Shown: positions 28,897 to 38,002, numbered from the stretch's first letter. The stretch is DNA of 64,000 nucleotides from Thermicanus aegyptius DSM 12793 (GCF_000510645.1 NZ_KI783301.1:441104-505103); one strand, 5' to 3'. Notes: a model not told the origin generated them from the letters alone. Made by a program: numbers and translations.

Positions 28897-31590
28897 ATGA
28901 AAAAATTGATTTTGATGGATGGAAACAGCATAGCCAATCGTGCTTTTTATGCCCTCCCTCCCTTAACCAACGGGAAGGGAGAATATACCCATGCCGTCTA
29001 CGGGTTTACCATGATGCTTCTCCGCGTTCTGGAAGAAGAAAAACCGACGCACCTTCTTATCGCATTTGACGCAGGGAAGGAAGTATTTCGTCATCAAACC
29101 TATGAAGCCTATAAAGGAACAAGGCAAAAGAGTCCCGATGAACTGAAGGAACAGTTTCCACGGTTAAAAGAGATCGTCGATGCCTTTCGTATCCGGCGCC
29201 TGGAGAAAGAAGGATATGAAGCCGATGATCTGATTGGAACCATCAGCCTTCTCGCCGAGAGGGAAGGACTTTCCACCAAAATTTTAACCGGAGATAAAGA
29301 TTTCTTGCAGCTTATTTCCGATCATATAGAGGTAGGGCTTACCAGGAAAGGAATTTCGGAGATTGAGTGGTTTAATAGGGAAAGCTTGCGTGAGAAGATG
29401 GGGCTAACCCCCGCCCAGATCATTGATCTCAAAGGGTTGATGGGAGACTCCTCCGACAATATTCCCGGCATTCCCGGCGTAGGGGAAAAGACAGCCCTTA
29501 AATTTCTACAGCAGTATGGGAGCGTAGAAGGTTTATTGGACCACCTTCATGAATTAAAGGGAAAGATGAAAGAGAAAGTAGAGGAAAATCGCCAATTAGC
29601 CTTGCTCAGCAAAGATCTGGCCACCATACGTCGAGATGTTCCGATCGAAATCGACGTCAATGAGCTCGCTTGGTCAGGATACGATTATTCCGCAGTACGG
29701 GCGCTTTTTCTGGAACTCGATTTCCGTTCCCTGCTGGATCGGATTCACCCCTCCGTCATGGCATATGAAAGACCTGCTCCGGAAGGGAATCTTTTCATTT
29801 CGGCAGCGCAAGGGGATGAAGGAGGGGGAGAAGAGAACGATGCGACGGGGTACCATCTGTTGCAGGCGGAGAAATTACAGGAAGGGGAAGCTTACCTCAC
29901 CCCTAAAGCGGCGCTCCACGTCGAATTGGATGGCCCCAATCCCCATCGGTCCAACGTCTTGGCCATATCGATCGCCTCAGAGAAAGGGGTTCTTCTCGTT
30001 CCTCCCTCTCTCGCGAAGAGATGGGAACCCTTTCGGCGTTGGCTTGAAGATGAAAAGATGGAGAAATGGCTCTTTGATGGTAAGCAAGGGGAGATCGCCC
30101 TGGCTTACCTCGGATTCTTTATGAAGGGGATCACCTACGATGCCCTCCTTGCCGCTTATCTTTTAGATCCCACCTCACCTCCGACGGAAGTGGCCGGTAT
30201 TGCGAGAAAGGGAGGATTACACCTCCCGGAGGATGAAGAGATTTATGGCAAAGGGGCGAAATGGAGACTTCCGGAAGAACAAGTTCTTTATAAGCATGCC
30301 GCAGAGAAAGCCTCCGTCCTATGGAAGACCCATGACCTAATCATCCAGGAGCTACATGAAAAGGACCTCCTCTCCCTCTATCTTCAGTTGGAACTCCCCT
30401 TAAGCCGGGTCTTGGCCAAGATGGAGTGGATAGGGATTCGGGTGGATCGTGAACGGTTATGGTCGATGGGGGAAGAGTTGGATCAGGAACTGGAAAAAAC
30501 CACGAAAGAAATTTACCGCCTCGCCGGGACGGAGTTTAACATTAATTCCACCAAACAACTGGGAGAAATCCTTTATGAAAAATTAGGTCTTCCACCGTTA
30601 AAGAAAACGAAAACGGGTTACTCCACCGATGCGGATACCCTGGAGAAGCTCCAAGATTACCATGAGATCATCCCGATCCTCCTCCATTACCGGATGTTGG
30701 GGAAACTGAAGTTTACCTACATTGAGGGGCTGATGAAGGAGATTGACGAACGGGACGGGAAGATTCATACCACGTTTAACCAGGCCTTAACCGCGACGGG
30801 GCGCCTTTCCAGCAACGAACCAAATTTGCAAAATATACCTATTCGGGTGGAAGAAGGAAGGAGAATCCGGCAGGCTTTTATCCCTTCGGAGCCGGGTTGG
30901 AAGATCCTTTCCTCCGATTATTCACAAATAGAGCTCAGGGTTTTGGCGCACATCTCCCAGGACGAGAATCTGATCGCAGCTTTCCAGAAAGGCCTTGATA
31001 TCCATACGGCAACGGCAATGGAGGTTTTTGGCGTGGGGGAGGGAGAGGTGACGCCCAGGATGCGCCGGCAGGCGAAAGCGGTTAATTTCGGCATCGTATA
31101 TGGAATTAGCGATTATGGTCTCTCGCAAAACCTGAACATCTCGAGGAAAGAGGCTGCCGATTTCATCGAGAGGTACTTCTCCGTCTACCGGGGAGTAAAA
31201 CGTTATATGGAGGAGATCGTAGCCCAGGCGAGGAAGCAAGGTTATGTGACGACGCTTTTAAATCGGCGCCGGGAACTCCCTGAAATTTTGGACAGGAATT
31301 TTAACCGTCGCAGTTTCGCCGAGCGGACCGCGATGAATACTCCCATTCAGGGAACGGCCGCCGATATTATTAAGAAGGCGATGATCCTCCTGGATGAGGA
31401 GATGAAACGTCAGCGGGTACGGAGCAGGATGCTTCTACAGGTGCATGATGAATTGGTCTTCGAAGTGCCGGAGGAAGAACTGGAACAGATGACGGAGATG
31501 GTGAGGAGAATTATGGAGAACGCCATGGAGTTATCCGTTCCCTTAAGGGTCGATATTCATCATGGTTTGACTTGGTATGATGCGAAATAA
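28897..31590 (+). CDS. polA: DNA polymerase I
   Basis: Gap filling and RNA-primer removal. About 897 residues. The N-terminal 5'-3' exonuclease (1-290) has LILMDGNSIANRAFYALP, EADDLIGT and KILTGDKDFLQLI and the helix-hairpin-helix GIPGVGEKTALKFLQQYG. The middle 3'-5' exonuclease-like domain (about 310-480) lacks clear DxE catalytic motifs (HVELDGPNP), as in other Bacillus Pol I, so proofreading is probably absent. The polymerase domain has TGRLSSNEPNLQNIPIR, SSDYSQIELRVLAH (motif A), RRQAKAVNFGIVYGISDYGL (motif B) and LLQVHDELVFEVP (motif C). AGAGGTG precedes the ATG. It leads the polA-mutM-coaE repair/metabolism cluster. Confidence 0.97.
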   Translation: MKKLILMDGNSIANRAFYALPPLTNGKGEYTHAVYGFTMMLLRVLEEEKPTHLLIAFDAGKEVFRHQTYEAYKGTRQKSPDELKEQFPRLKEIVDAFRIRRLEKEGYEADDLIGTISLLAEREGLSTKILTGDKDFLQLISDHIEVGLTRKGISEIEWFNRESLREKMGLTPAQIIDLKGLMGDSSDNIPGIPGVGEKTALKFLQQYGSVEGLLDHLHELKGKMKEKVEENRQLALLSKDLATIRRDVPIEIDVNELAWSGYDYSAVRALFLELDFRSLLDRIHPSVMAYERPAPEGNLFISAAQGDEGGGEENDATGYHLLQAEKLQEGEAYLTPKAALHVELDGPNPHRSNVLAISIASEKGVLLVPPSLAKRWEPFRRWLEDEKMEKWLFDGKQGEIALAYLGFFMKGITYDALLAAYLLDPTSPPTEVAGIARKGGLHLPEDEEIYGKGAKWRLPEEQVLYKHAAEKASVLWKTHDLIIQELHEKDLLSLYLQLELPLSRVLAKMEWIGIRVDRERLWSMGEELDQELEKTTKEIYRLAGTEFNINSTKQLGEILYEKLGLPPLKKTKTGYSTDADTLEKLQDYHEIIPILLHYRMLGKLKFTYIEGLMKEIDERDGKIHTTFNQALTATGRLSSNEPNLQNIPIRVEEGRRIRQAFIPSEPGWKILSSDYSQIELRVLAHISQDENLIAAFQKGLDIHTATAMEVFGVGEGEVTPRMRRQAKAVNFGIVYGISDYGLSQNLNISRKEAADFIERYFSVYRGVKRYMEEIVAQARKQGYVTTLLNRRRELPEILDRNFNRRSFAERTAMNTPIQGTAADIIKKAMILLDEEMKRQRVRSRMLLQVHDELVFEVPEEELEQMTEMVRRIMENAMELSVPLRVDIHHGLTWYDAK

Positions 31591-31633
31591 AAGAGAAATA
31601 AGCATGAAACGATCGAGGAGTGTTATTGCCCAA

Positions 31634-32461
31634 ATGCCGGAATTGCCGGAAGTGGAAACCATAAGAAGAATTTTAAGAGAAAGAATTGTAGGGGAAACCA
31701 TTCAAGGGGTGGATCTATCCCTGCCAAGGTTGATTCGCACGCCCTCCGAAATCGAGGAGTTTCGTCAAATCCTCACCGGATTAACCTTTCAAGATGTAAC
31801 CCGAAGAGGGAAATATCTTCTCTTTCACCTTTCTCCTTTCCTGCTCATCTCCCACTTGCGCATGGAGGGAAAATATTCATTGCACCCTATGGATGATCCG
31901 GTGGAGAAGCATACCCACCTCATCTTTCGTTTAACCTCCGGAAAGGAATTGCGTTATCAAGATGTCCGCCAATTCGGCACGTTTGACTTAATTCCGGAAG
32001 GAGAGATCGAGAGGATACCGGGGTTAGCCCGATTGGGAATCGAACCCCTCACCCCTGCCTTTACCCTGGATGCTTTTAAGGAATTGCTCATGTTGCCATC
32101 GAAGAGAAGCATTAAGGCTTTTCTTCTCGACCAAAAGAAGGTGGCGGGGCTTGGAAATATCTATGCCGATGAAGCCCTCTTTCATGCGGGGATTGACCCG
32201 GAACGTCCGATTCGAGATCTAACGGCAGAAGAGATCGAGAAGCTCTACACAAGTATTGAAGATGTGATTCAAAAGGGGATTCAAGCCGGCGGAGCTACGG
32301 TTCGTACCTATCGGAACTCGGACGGAGAGATGGGGTATTTTCAGCTGCAGATCTCTGTTTACGGGCGAGAAGGAAAACCCTGCCCATCCTGTGGCAGCCC
32401 TATTGTAAAGAAAGTGGTGGCCGGCAGGGGGACTCACTATTGTCCCGGTTGTCAGAAATAA
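31634..32461 (+). CDS. mutM: formamidopyrimidine-DNA glycosylase
   Basis: Excises 8-oxoguanine and formamidopyrimidines and has AP-lyase activity. The catalytic N-terminal proline is exposed after Met removal, so the protein must begin MPELPEVETIRR, which sets the start at 31634 even though longer in-frame starts exist; GAGGAG lies 13 bases upstream, rather far. In 275 residues, the conserved lysine is in the HLRMEGKYS loop near 55, the helix-two-turn-helix GLGNIYADEALFHAGIDP near 167-184, and the C-terminal zinc finger CPSCGSPIVKK ... THYCPGCQK. It overlaps nothing and follows polA by 43 bases. Confidence 0.96.
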   Translation: MPELPEVETIRRILRERIVGETIQGVDLSLPRLIRTPSEIEEFRQILTGLTFQDVTRRGKYLLFHLSPFLLISHLRMEGKYSLHPMDDPVEKHTHLIFRLTSGKELRYQDVRQFGTFDLIPEGEIERIPGLARLGIEPLTPAFTLDAFKELLMLPSKRSIKAFLLDQKKVAGLGNIYADEALFHAGIDPERPIRDLTAEEIEKLYTSIEDVIQKGIQAGGATVRTYRNSDGEMGYFQLQISVYGREGKPCPSCGSPIVKKVVAGRGTHYCPGCQK

Positions 32462-32559
32462 GGACTTTTAGGCCCATCGGTGGAAAACGGTGAAAGAAGG
32501 TTTGAAACCACCCCTTCGTGAGGAGGAGGCGAAAAATTCAGATGGGGAGCGAAAATGCG

Positions 32560-33159
32560 ATGATCATTGGACTTACAGGGGGAATTGCTACCGGAAAGAG
32601 TACGGTATCTGCCCTGCTCGCCTCACGGGGGGCCTATCTCATCGACAGTGACCAGATTGCCAGGCAGGTGGTTGAGCGGGGAGAGCCTGCCTACGAGGAG
32701 ATCGTCAAGCATTTTGGGAAGCAAGTCCTCCTTCCCGATGGACAGATCGACCGAAAAGAATTGGGTCGAATCGTCTTTGCTAATCCGGAAGAACGGGCAA
32801 TCCTTGAAAAAATCACCCACCCCCATATTTTCAGGGAGATCAAAAAGAGGATTGAAGTGGCGAAGGCGGAAGGGAAAAAATTGATATTTCTCGATGTTCC
32901 GCTTCTCTTCGAAACAGGACTTGATCGGCAGGTGGATCTCACCCTCCTCATTGATACCGATGAGAGAATTCAGTTGGAAAGGCTCATCAAAAGAGACCAA
33001 CTCTCTCGGGAAGAAGCAGAAAGAAGAATTGAAGCGCAAATGCCGATGGGGGAAAAGAGGAAGAAAGCCGACTATATCCTGTCGAATCGTGGGAGTATAA
33101 AGGAATTGGAAGAAGAAGTGGAAAGATTTTTAAAATGGGTGGAGGAAAAGAGAGGATGA
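32560..33159 (+). CDS. coaE: dephospho-CoA kinase
   Basis: Final step of coenzyme A synthesis, phosphorylating the ribose 3'-OH of dephospho-CoA. The 199-residue P-loop kinase has IGLTGGIATGKSTVSALLASRGAYLIDSDQIARQVV at residues 3-38, with the Walker A motif and the conserved DSD, and a lid region KRDQLSREEAERRIEAQMP near 140. The ATG at 32560 gives the standard N-terminus, with GGGGAG ten bases upstream. An in-frame ATG at 32542 behind AGGAGGAGG is possible and would add six residues. The stop overlaps the next gene's start. Confidence 0.95.
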   Translation: MIIGLTGGIATGKSTVSALLASRGAYLIDSDQIARQVVERGEPAYEEIVKHFGKQVLLPDGQIDRKELGRIVFANPEERAILEKITHPHIFREIKKRIEVAKAEGKKLIFLDVPLLFETGLDRQVDLTLLIDTDERIQLERLIKRDQLSREEAERRIEAQMPMGEKRKKADYILSNRGSIKELEEEVERFLKWVEEKRG

Positions 33160-33737
33160 AAGCATATCTATGGAAACCGGCCCTTCTTCTTCTCCTCTTC
33201 CTCCTTATGTTCACTTTTCAATCCCAGGGAATCTGGAGATGGATGTATCCCATTTATTATCCGGGAGAGGTTAGGCAGGCCGCCGAAAAATATCGGATCA
33301 ATCCCAATTTGATCATCGCCATCATCCAGACGGAAAGCCGGTTCCTCCATGGGAGAAATTCTGCAAAAGGGGCGGTCGGCCTTATGCAATTGATGAAGGA
33401 GACGGCCGATTGGATCGTGGATCAGGGAGGATTTGAGAATAGGAAAAAGGATTTTCTCAACGATCCTAAGGTAAACATTGAATTGGGAAGTTGGTATCTA
33501 CGATACCTCCTGAACCTTTATGGTGGAAATCTGGTGCTTACCATAGCCGCTTATAACGCGGGTCCAGGAACTGTTTCCAATTGGCTTCAAATGGGCATCT
33601 GGAATGGAGAATATGCCACCATTAGCCGAATTCCTTATGGGGAAACACGTCATTATATCCAACGGGTTCTCTATATCTTTGAACGGTACGAACAGACCTA
33701 TAATCAAAATTTTTGGGACAGCGTAGAGTACAAGTAA
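33156..33737 (+). CDS. lytic transglycosylase (Slt/GEWL-like domain), membrane anchored
   Basis: Predicted to cleave peptidoglycan glycan strands outside the membrane. A 193-residue protein with an N-terminal signal-anchor (about 5-22). The SLT domain (about 40-180) has the catalytic glutamate in IIAIIQTESRFLHGRNSAKGAVGLMQLMKETADWI near 56-90 and AAYNAGPGTVSNWL near 130. ATG overlaps the coaE stop (ATGA) behind GGAGG, so the gene is translationally coupled to coaE. A transglycosylase after coaE is also found in Bacillus relatives. No cell-wall-binding domain is present. Confidence 0.92.
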   Translation: MKAYLWKPALLLLLFLLMFTFQSQGIWRWMYPIYYPGEVRQAAEKYRINPNLIIAIIQTESRFLHGRNSAKGAVGLMQLMKETADWIVDQGGFENRKKDFLNDPKVNIELGSWYLRYLLNLYGGNLVLTIAAYNAGPGTVSNWLQMGIWNGEYATISRIPYGETRHYIQRVLYIFERYEQTYNQNFWDSVEYK

Positions 33738-33779
33738 TTTTTTTTTTGAAATAAGCGTTGTATAATTGAAAATAATGTT

Positions 33780-33811
33780 ATACTTATTATAATATAAGTA
33801 CTAATAAGTAT
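33780..33811. promoter_or_regulatory. 10-bp inverted repeat ahead of gapB, candidate operator
   Basis: ATACTTATTA (33780-33789) and TAATAAGTAT (33802-33811) are perfect inverted repeats separated by 12 bases, ending 30 bases before the gapB start. In B. subtilis gapB is repressed by CcpN; I cannot say this is a CcpN site, since the sequence does not clearly match the motif I remember. The spacing suits a dimeric repressor or a sigma-A promoter overlap. Confidence 0.45.
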
Positions 33812-33841
33812 GTAATAAATCGGGGGAGTGAGAGATTAAGA

Positions 33842-34903
33842 ATGACCAAATTGGCGATTAACGGATTTGGCCGCATTGGTCGCATGGTCTTTAGAAGGTT
33901 GGCTGGAGAAGAGAATTTTGAAGTGGTTGCCATCAATGCCAGCTATCCTCCTGAAACGTTGGCCCACCTGCTTAAATATGATTCCGTTCATGGCACTCTG
34001 GCTGCGGACGTGGAAACAGGGGAAGATTGGATTTCGGTAAACGGAAAAAAGACGAAAATCATCGGGGAACGAAATCCTGCCTTTCTCCCATGGAAAGAGT
34101 TTGGAGTGGAAATCGTGGTTGAGGCAACCGGGAAATTTAATCATCGGGAAGGTGCCTCTTTGCATTTGGAAGCGGGTGCGGAGAAAGTGATTCTTACGGC
34201 ACCGGGAAAGGACGAGGATGTCACCATCGTCATGGGTGTTAACGAAGGGATGTATAACCCAAAAATTCACCGCATTATTTCCAACGCCTCCTGTACCACA
34301 AACGCCCTGGCTCCCGTAGTAAAGGTGATTCACGAAACGTTTGGAATCCACTCGGGGATGATGACGACGGTTCATTCCTATACCAATGACCAGAGGAACC
34401 TGGATAATCCCCATAAAGATCTGCGCAGGGCTCGAGCGAGCGGATTATCCATCATCCCAACCACTACAGGAGCTGCCAAAGCGATTGGAAAAGTACTTCC
34501 GGAATTAAAGGGAAAATTAAATGGGATCGCCCTGCGGGTTCCCACTCCCAATGTCTCTTTGGTCGATTTGGTGGCAGAAGTTGATCGCGAGGTGACTCCG
34601 GAAGAAGTGAATGAAGCCCTGCGCGTCGCTTCCGAAGGGGAGTTAAAAGGGATTTTGCAAGTGAGCTTTGAACCCCTCGTCTCCAGCGATTATAATGGGA
34701 ATTCCCATTCCGCCATTGTGGATGCTTTATCCACCATGGTTTTAGGCAAGAGTGTGAAAATTTTCGCATGGTATGACAACGAGTGGGGCTATTCTTGCAG
34801 GGTCGTAGACTTGCTTAACTATATCGATCGCTTTTTTCGCTCTCCCCGGCAAAGAACGGACGAAGTTTATCACCTGTTGCAGGCTGGGGGAGAATCGGCT
34901 TAA
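33842..34903 (+). CDS. gapB: glyceraldehyde-3-phosphate dehydrogenase, gluconeogenic GapB type
   Basis: Interconverts glyceraldehyde 3-phosphate and 1,3-bisphosphoglycerate; the GapB class is NADP-preferring and used in gluconeogenesis. Rossmann motif KLAINGFGRIGRMVFRRL at residues 3-20. VVAINASYPPETLAHLLKYDSVHG near 30-53 has Asn-Ala-Ser in place of the Asp that marks NAD-specific GapA, as in B. subtilis GapB. The catalytic cysteine is in ISNASCTTNALAPV near 155. WYDNEWGY near the end is family standard. Length is 353 with a slightly extended C-terminus. Its position after coaE also matches B. subtilis gapB. An inverted repeat upstream may be its operator. Confidence 0.94.
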   Translation: MTKLAINGFGRIGRMVFRRLAGEENFEVVAINASYPPETLAHLLKYDSVHGTLAADVETGEDWISVNGKKTKIIGERNPAFLPWKEFGVEIVVEATGKFNHREGASLHLEAGAEKVILTAPGKDEDVTIVMGVNEGMYNPKIHRIISNASCTTNALAPVVKVIHETFGIHSGMMTTVHSYTNDQRNLDNPHKDLRRARASGLSIIPTTTGAAKAIGKVLPELKGKLNGIALRVPTPNVSLVDLVAEVDREVTPEEVNEALRVASEGELKGILQVSFEPLVSSDYNGNSHSAIVDALSTMVLGKSVKIFAWYDNEWGYSCRVVDLLNYIDRFFRSPRQRTDEVYHLLQAGGESA

Positions 34904-34921
34904 GGGATCAAACAAGCGCTG

Positions 34922-34953
34922 AAAAGGCGGACTTCCTCGTGTCCGCCTTTTTT
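34922..34953 (+). terminator. intrinsic terminator after gapB
   Basis: Stem AAGGCGGAC / GTCCGCCTT with an 8-base loop and a T-run, isolating gapB from the pst operon. Confidence 0.9.
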
Positions 34954-35015
34954 ACGTTAATAAATCGGAAAATGAAGGGAAAAATACGATAAACTTGTAG
35001 TGGCGCTTGTCGAAC

Positions 35016-35069
35016 TTTACAATATCTTAACATTTGCTTCATATCAAATTGACAATTCTCAAGTATAGT
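35016..35069 (+). promoter_or_regulatory. four-repeat Pho box and promoter for pstS
   Basis: TTTACA (35016), TTAACA (35027), TTCATA (35038) and TTGACA (35049) sit at an exact 11-base period, matching the PhoP recognition pattern TT(A/T/C)ACA with five-base spacers. A -10 hexamer TATAGT lies at 35064-35069, nine bases after the last repeat, and there is no independent -35 at normal spacing. This is the arrangement of a PhoP-activated promoter and ties phoPR in this window to the pst operon. Confidence 0.85.
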
Positions 35070-35120
35070 ATCACATGTGAGGCAATCTTGAGCCTTAAAA
35101 ATCAAGGAGGTCAGTTTGAA

Positions 35121-36047
35121 ATGCAAAATTGGAAAAAAGGCTTCATGTTTGTTGTTGTTATGGTATTAGCATTCTCCCTAATCGTTGGTTGTGGTTCCGG
35201 GAATCAGACACAAGGCGGAACCACCACGGATAACAACCAACCGGCCGACAATGCTCAAACGACCATCGAAGGTTCCATCACCGCTGTGGGTTCATCCGCA
35301 CTTCAACCCCTCGTTGAAAAAGCGGCCCAAGATTTCATGGCGAAAAATCCCAAGGCGAAGATTCAAGTGCAAGGCGGCGGCAGCGGGACCGGGCTTTCCC
35401 AAGTCGCTCAGGGGGGAGCCGACATTGGGAACTCCGATATCTTCGCTGAAGAAAAGAGCGGAATTCCTGCCGATCAGTTGGTAGATCACAAGGTAGCCGT
35501 TGTAGGGATGGCGGCTGTGGCCAATCCGGATGTAGGCGTGGATAACCTGACCACCCAACAATTGGTGGATATCTTCACAGGAAAGATCACCAACTGGAAA
35601 GAGGTAGGAGGAAAAGACCAGGCCATTACCCTCGTAAATCGTCCGGCCAGCTCCGGTACGCGTGCTACGTTTAAGAAATATGCCCTTGGTGGTGTGGAAG
35701 AGGCGAAAGGGATTGAAGAAGATTCCTCCGGTACGGTTCGCAAAATTATCGCTGAAACCCCCGGCGCGATTGGGTACTTAGCCTTCTCATACCTGGATGG
35801 CTCCGTCAAACCGCTAAAATTGGATGGGGTAGAACCGACCAAAGAAAATGTGGTGACCAATGACTATAAGGTTTGGGCGTATGAGCATATGTATACCAAA
35901 GGTGAACCCCAGGGATTGGCGAAGGCCTTCTTAGAATATATCCTCTCCGATGAGGTGCAAAAGGGAGCTGTCGTCGATGGGGGGTATATTCCTGTAACCG
36001 ATATGAAAGTGGAGCGGGATGCCCAAGGAAATGTGACACAAAAATAA
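35121..36047 (+). CDS. pstS: phosphate ABC transporter, phosphate-binding lipoprotein
   Basis: Captures phosphate outside the membrane for PstCAB. Signal peptide with lipobox LIVGC (Cys near residue 25), then a Thr/Asn/Gln-rich linker. The periplasmic-binding domain includes ITAVGSSALQPLVEKAAQDFMAKNP and the phosphate-site segments GGSGTGLSQVAQGGADIGNSDIFAEE and RPASSGTRATF. The ATG at 35121 follows AAGGAGG; a longer frame back to 35034 would overlap the Pho boxes. First gene of pstS-C-A-B-B-phoU, under the four-repeat Pho box. A strong hairpin separates it from pstC. Confidence 0.95.
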   Translation: MQNWKKGFMFVVVMVLAFSLIVGCGSGNQTQGGTTTDNNQPADNAQTTIEGSITAVGSSALQPLVEKAAQDFMAKNPKAKIQVQGGGSGTGLSQVAQGGADIGNSDIFAEEKSGIPADQLVDHKVAVVGMAAVANPDVGVDNLTTQQLVDIFTGKITNWKEVGGKDQAITLVNRPASSGTRATFKKYALGGVEEAKGIEEDSSGTVRKIIAETPGAIGYLAFSYLDGSVKPLKLDGVEPTKENVVTNDYKVWAYEHMYTKGEPQGLAKAFLEYILSDEVQKGAVVDGGYIPVTDMKVERDAQGNVTQK

Positions 36048-36093
36048 ATTGTCTACCGATGGCGAAAGAGATATAATAATATCGAATCAATTG

Positions 36094-36123
36094 AGGGGTA
36101 GGCGCCCCGTGGGCGCTACCCCT
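36094..36123 (+). other. strong intercistronic hairpin between pstS and pstC
   Basis: AGGGGTAG-CGCCC pairs with GGGCGCTACCCCT (13 bp with one bulged G, three-base loop). There is no T-run, so it is better read as an mRNA-stabilising or processing element, or a partial attenuator, that favours pstS product over the permease genes. In B. subtilis the pst transcript is known to accumulate in a pstS-rich form. Confidence 0.7.
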
Positions 36124-36152
36124 ACCCTTATGTATATGGAAGGAAGTGTCAT

Positions 36153-37085
36153 ATGGAAGATAAGGTACAGGGCATCGACCTTACCAAAAAACGGGGGAGC
36201 ATCGTTTTTTTCGACAAATTGGGCTTTTCTCTCACCTTTATCAGCGCTATTATCCTGATCATCACCACCGCATCCATTTACATCTTTGTCGCCTCAAAAG
36301 GATTTGCCACGTTCTTCGTAAACGGTGTGAATATCATCGATTTTCTCACCGGAACGGAGTGGAATCCTCTCCGCACTGCGGAGGAAGGAGGTCCCCTCTA
36401 CGGCACTTTTCCTTTTATCTTCGGATCTTTTGCCGTAACTTTCATGGCGGCGCTTATAAGCGCTCCGTTGGGAATTGGAGCGGCCGTTTTTATGACCGAG
36501 ATTGCTCCATCCTGGGGACAGAAAATTTTACAACCTGTGATTGAATTACTCGTCGGGATCCCCTCCGTGGTTTATGGGTTTATCGGATTAACCTTGGTCG
36601 TCCCTTTTATCCGAAACTACGTGGGTGGATTGGGTTTCGGACTTTTGGCGGGAACCATCGTCCTAGCCGTCATGATTCTTCCTACCATCACTAGCATTTC
36701 CGTTGATACCCTTCGTGCCGTCCCCCGGGAGATGAAGGAGGGTTCTTACGCCCTGGGAGCGACACGCTGGCAAACCATCTACAGGATCCTCTTCCGCGCC
36801 AGCATCCCCGGTTTTATCACCGCCGTCGTCTTCGGCATGGCCCGGGCATTCGGAGAGGCTTTGGCGGTACAAATGGTATTAGGGAATGCGCCCCTCATTC
36901 CGAAGGATTTAGTCTCTCCAGCCTCAACCATCACCAGCATCATCACCATCAACATGGGACACACGGTGAGCGGATCTGCAGAGAATAACGTGCTCTGGTC
37001 CCTCGCGCTGCTTCTTTTGGCCATGTCGGCACTCTTTATCTTTGTCATCCGTATGATTGCCAAAAGGAGGAGGTTTACCTCATGA
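36153..37085 (+). CDS. pstC: phosphate ABC transporter permease PstC
   Basis: Inner-membrane permease subunit of the Pst system. The 310 residues contain six predicted membrane segments, an extracytoplasmic loop after the first, and the coupling-helix EAA-like region EGSYALGATRWQTIYRILFRASIPGFITAVVFGMARAFGEALAV near 192-235. The N-terminal STASIYIFVASKGFATFFVNG style loop is typical of PstC. The stop overlaps the pstA start by ATGA. Confidence 0.95.
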   Translation: MEDKVQGIDLTKKRGSIVFFDKLGFSLTFISAIILIITTASIYIFVASKGFATFFVNGVNIIDFLTGTEWNPLRTAEEGGPLYGTFPFIFGSFAVTFMAALISAPLGIGAAVFMTEIAPSWGQKILQPVIELLVGIPSVVYGFIGLTLVVPFIRNYVGGLGFGLLAGTIVLAVMILPTITSISVDTLRAVPREMKEGSYALGATRWQTIYRILFRASIPGFITAVVFGMARAFGEALAVQMVLGNAPLIPKDLVSPASTITSIITINMGHTVSGSAENNVLWSLALLLLAMSALFIFVIRMIAKRRRFTS

Positions 37086-37969
37086 CGGCAAAAATGGCCG
37101 ACCGCATTGCTACCGTTCTATTTGTTCTCATCGCATTGATCATCGTCCTTCTTCTCGCGGGATTATTGGGATACATTTTGGTGAAGGGACTGGCGGTCAT
37201 CAATTGGAAGTTCATCACCACCCCTCCTAAATTTATGCAGGCCGGTGGCGGTGTAGGGCCGCAATTATACAATTCGATTTATCTGCTTATTTTGACGACC
37301 ATCATTACAACCCCCGTTGGAATGGGGGCAGGGATCTATTTGGCCGAGTATGCCAAACCGGGACGACTCACTCATTTTTTGCGCACCAGCATCGAGATTC
37401 TCTCCTCGCTTCCGTCTATCGTGGTCGGTTTATTCGGACTCTTGCTTTTTGTCAACTACACAGGATGGGGATATACCCTCATGGGCGGTGCGTTAGCCTT
37501 ATCCATTTTTAATCTTCCTCTCATGGTCCGCATTACGGAAGATGCCATCTCCGCCGTTCCCAGGGAACAGAAGGAAGCTGCTTTAGCTTTAGGCCTTACC
37601 CACTGGACCACCATCACGAAGGTGCTTATTCCCTCCGCTCTTCCCGGGATTATTACCGGAACGATTTTGGCGTCGGGGAGAGTTTTTGGCGAAGCTGCAG
37701 CCCTCTTATATACCTCCGGAATGAGCACCCCTGCCCTTGATTTTTCCAATTGGAACCCATTCTCTCCGGATTCGCCGTTAAATCCGTTCCGCCCCGGTGA
37801 GACCTTGGCGGTCAACATTTGGAAGATCAACAGCGAGGGACTGGTCCCCGATGTGAAAGAGATCGCAAGCGGCGCCTCCGCTCTTCTTGTTTTGGCAATC
37901 TTGGCCTTCAATCTTTTGGCCAGGGCGTTAGGCAGCTTCCTCTACCGAAAGATGACCTCGGTAAAGTAA
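37082..37969 (+). CDS. pstA: phosphate ABC transporter permease PstA
   Basis: Second permease subunit of the phosphate transporter. The 295 residues include an N-terminal membrane segment (about 12-38), the loop FITTPPKFMQAGGGVGPQLYNSIYLLILTTIITTPVGMGAGIYLAEYAKPGR near 50-100, and the EAA-type coupling loop KEAALALGLTHWTTITKVLIPSALPGIITGTILASGRVFGEAAALLYTSG near 165-215. Translation is coupled to pstC by a four-base overlap behind AGGAGGAGG. Followed by pstB copy 1. Confidence 0.95.
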   Translation: MTAKMADRIATVLFVLIALIIVLLLAGLLGYILVKGLAVINWKFITTPPKFMQAGGGVGPQLYNSIYLLILTTIITTPVGMGAGIYLAEYAKPGRLTHFLRTSIEILSSLPSIVVGLFGLLLFVNYTGWGYTLMGGALALSIFNLPLMVRITEDAISAVPREQKEAALALGLTHWTTITKVLIPSALPGIITGTILASGRVFGEAAALLYTSGMSTPALDFSNWNPFSPDSPLNPFRPGETLAVNIWKINSEGLVPDVKEIASGASALLVLAILAFNLLARALGSFLYRKMTSVK

Positions 37970-38002
37970 ACGTTGGCAGAATATATATAGACGGGTGATT
38001 TC

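Noticed and set aside
31577-31633. Extended mutM start overlapping polA
   Set aside because: The catalytic N-terminal proline requires MPELPE to be at the start.
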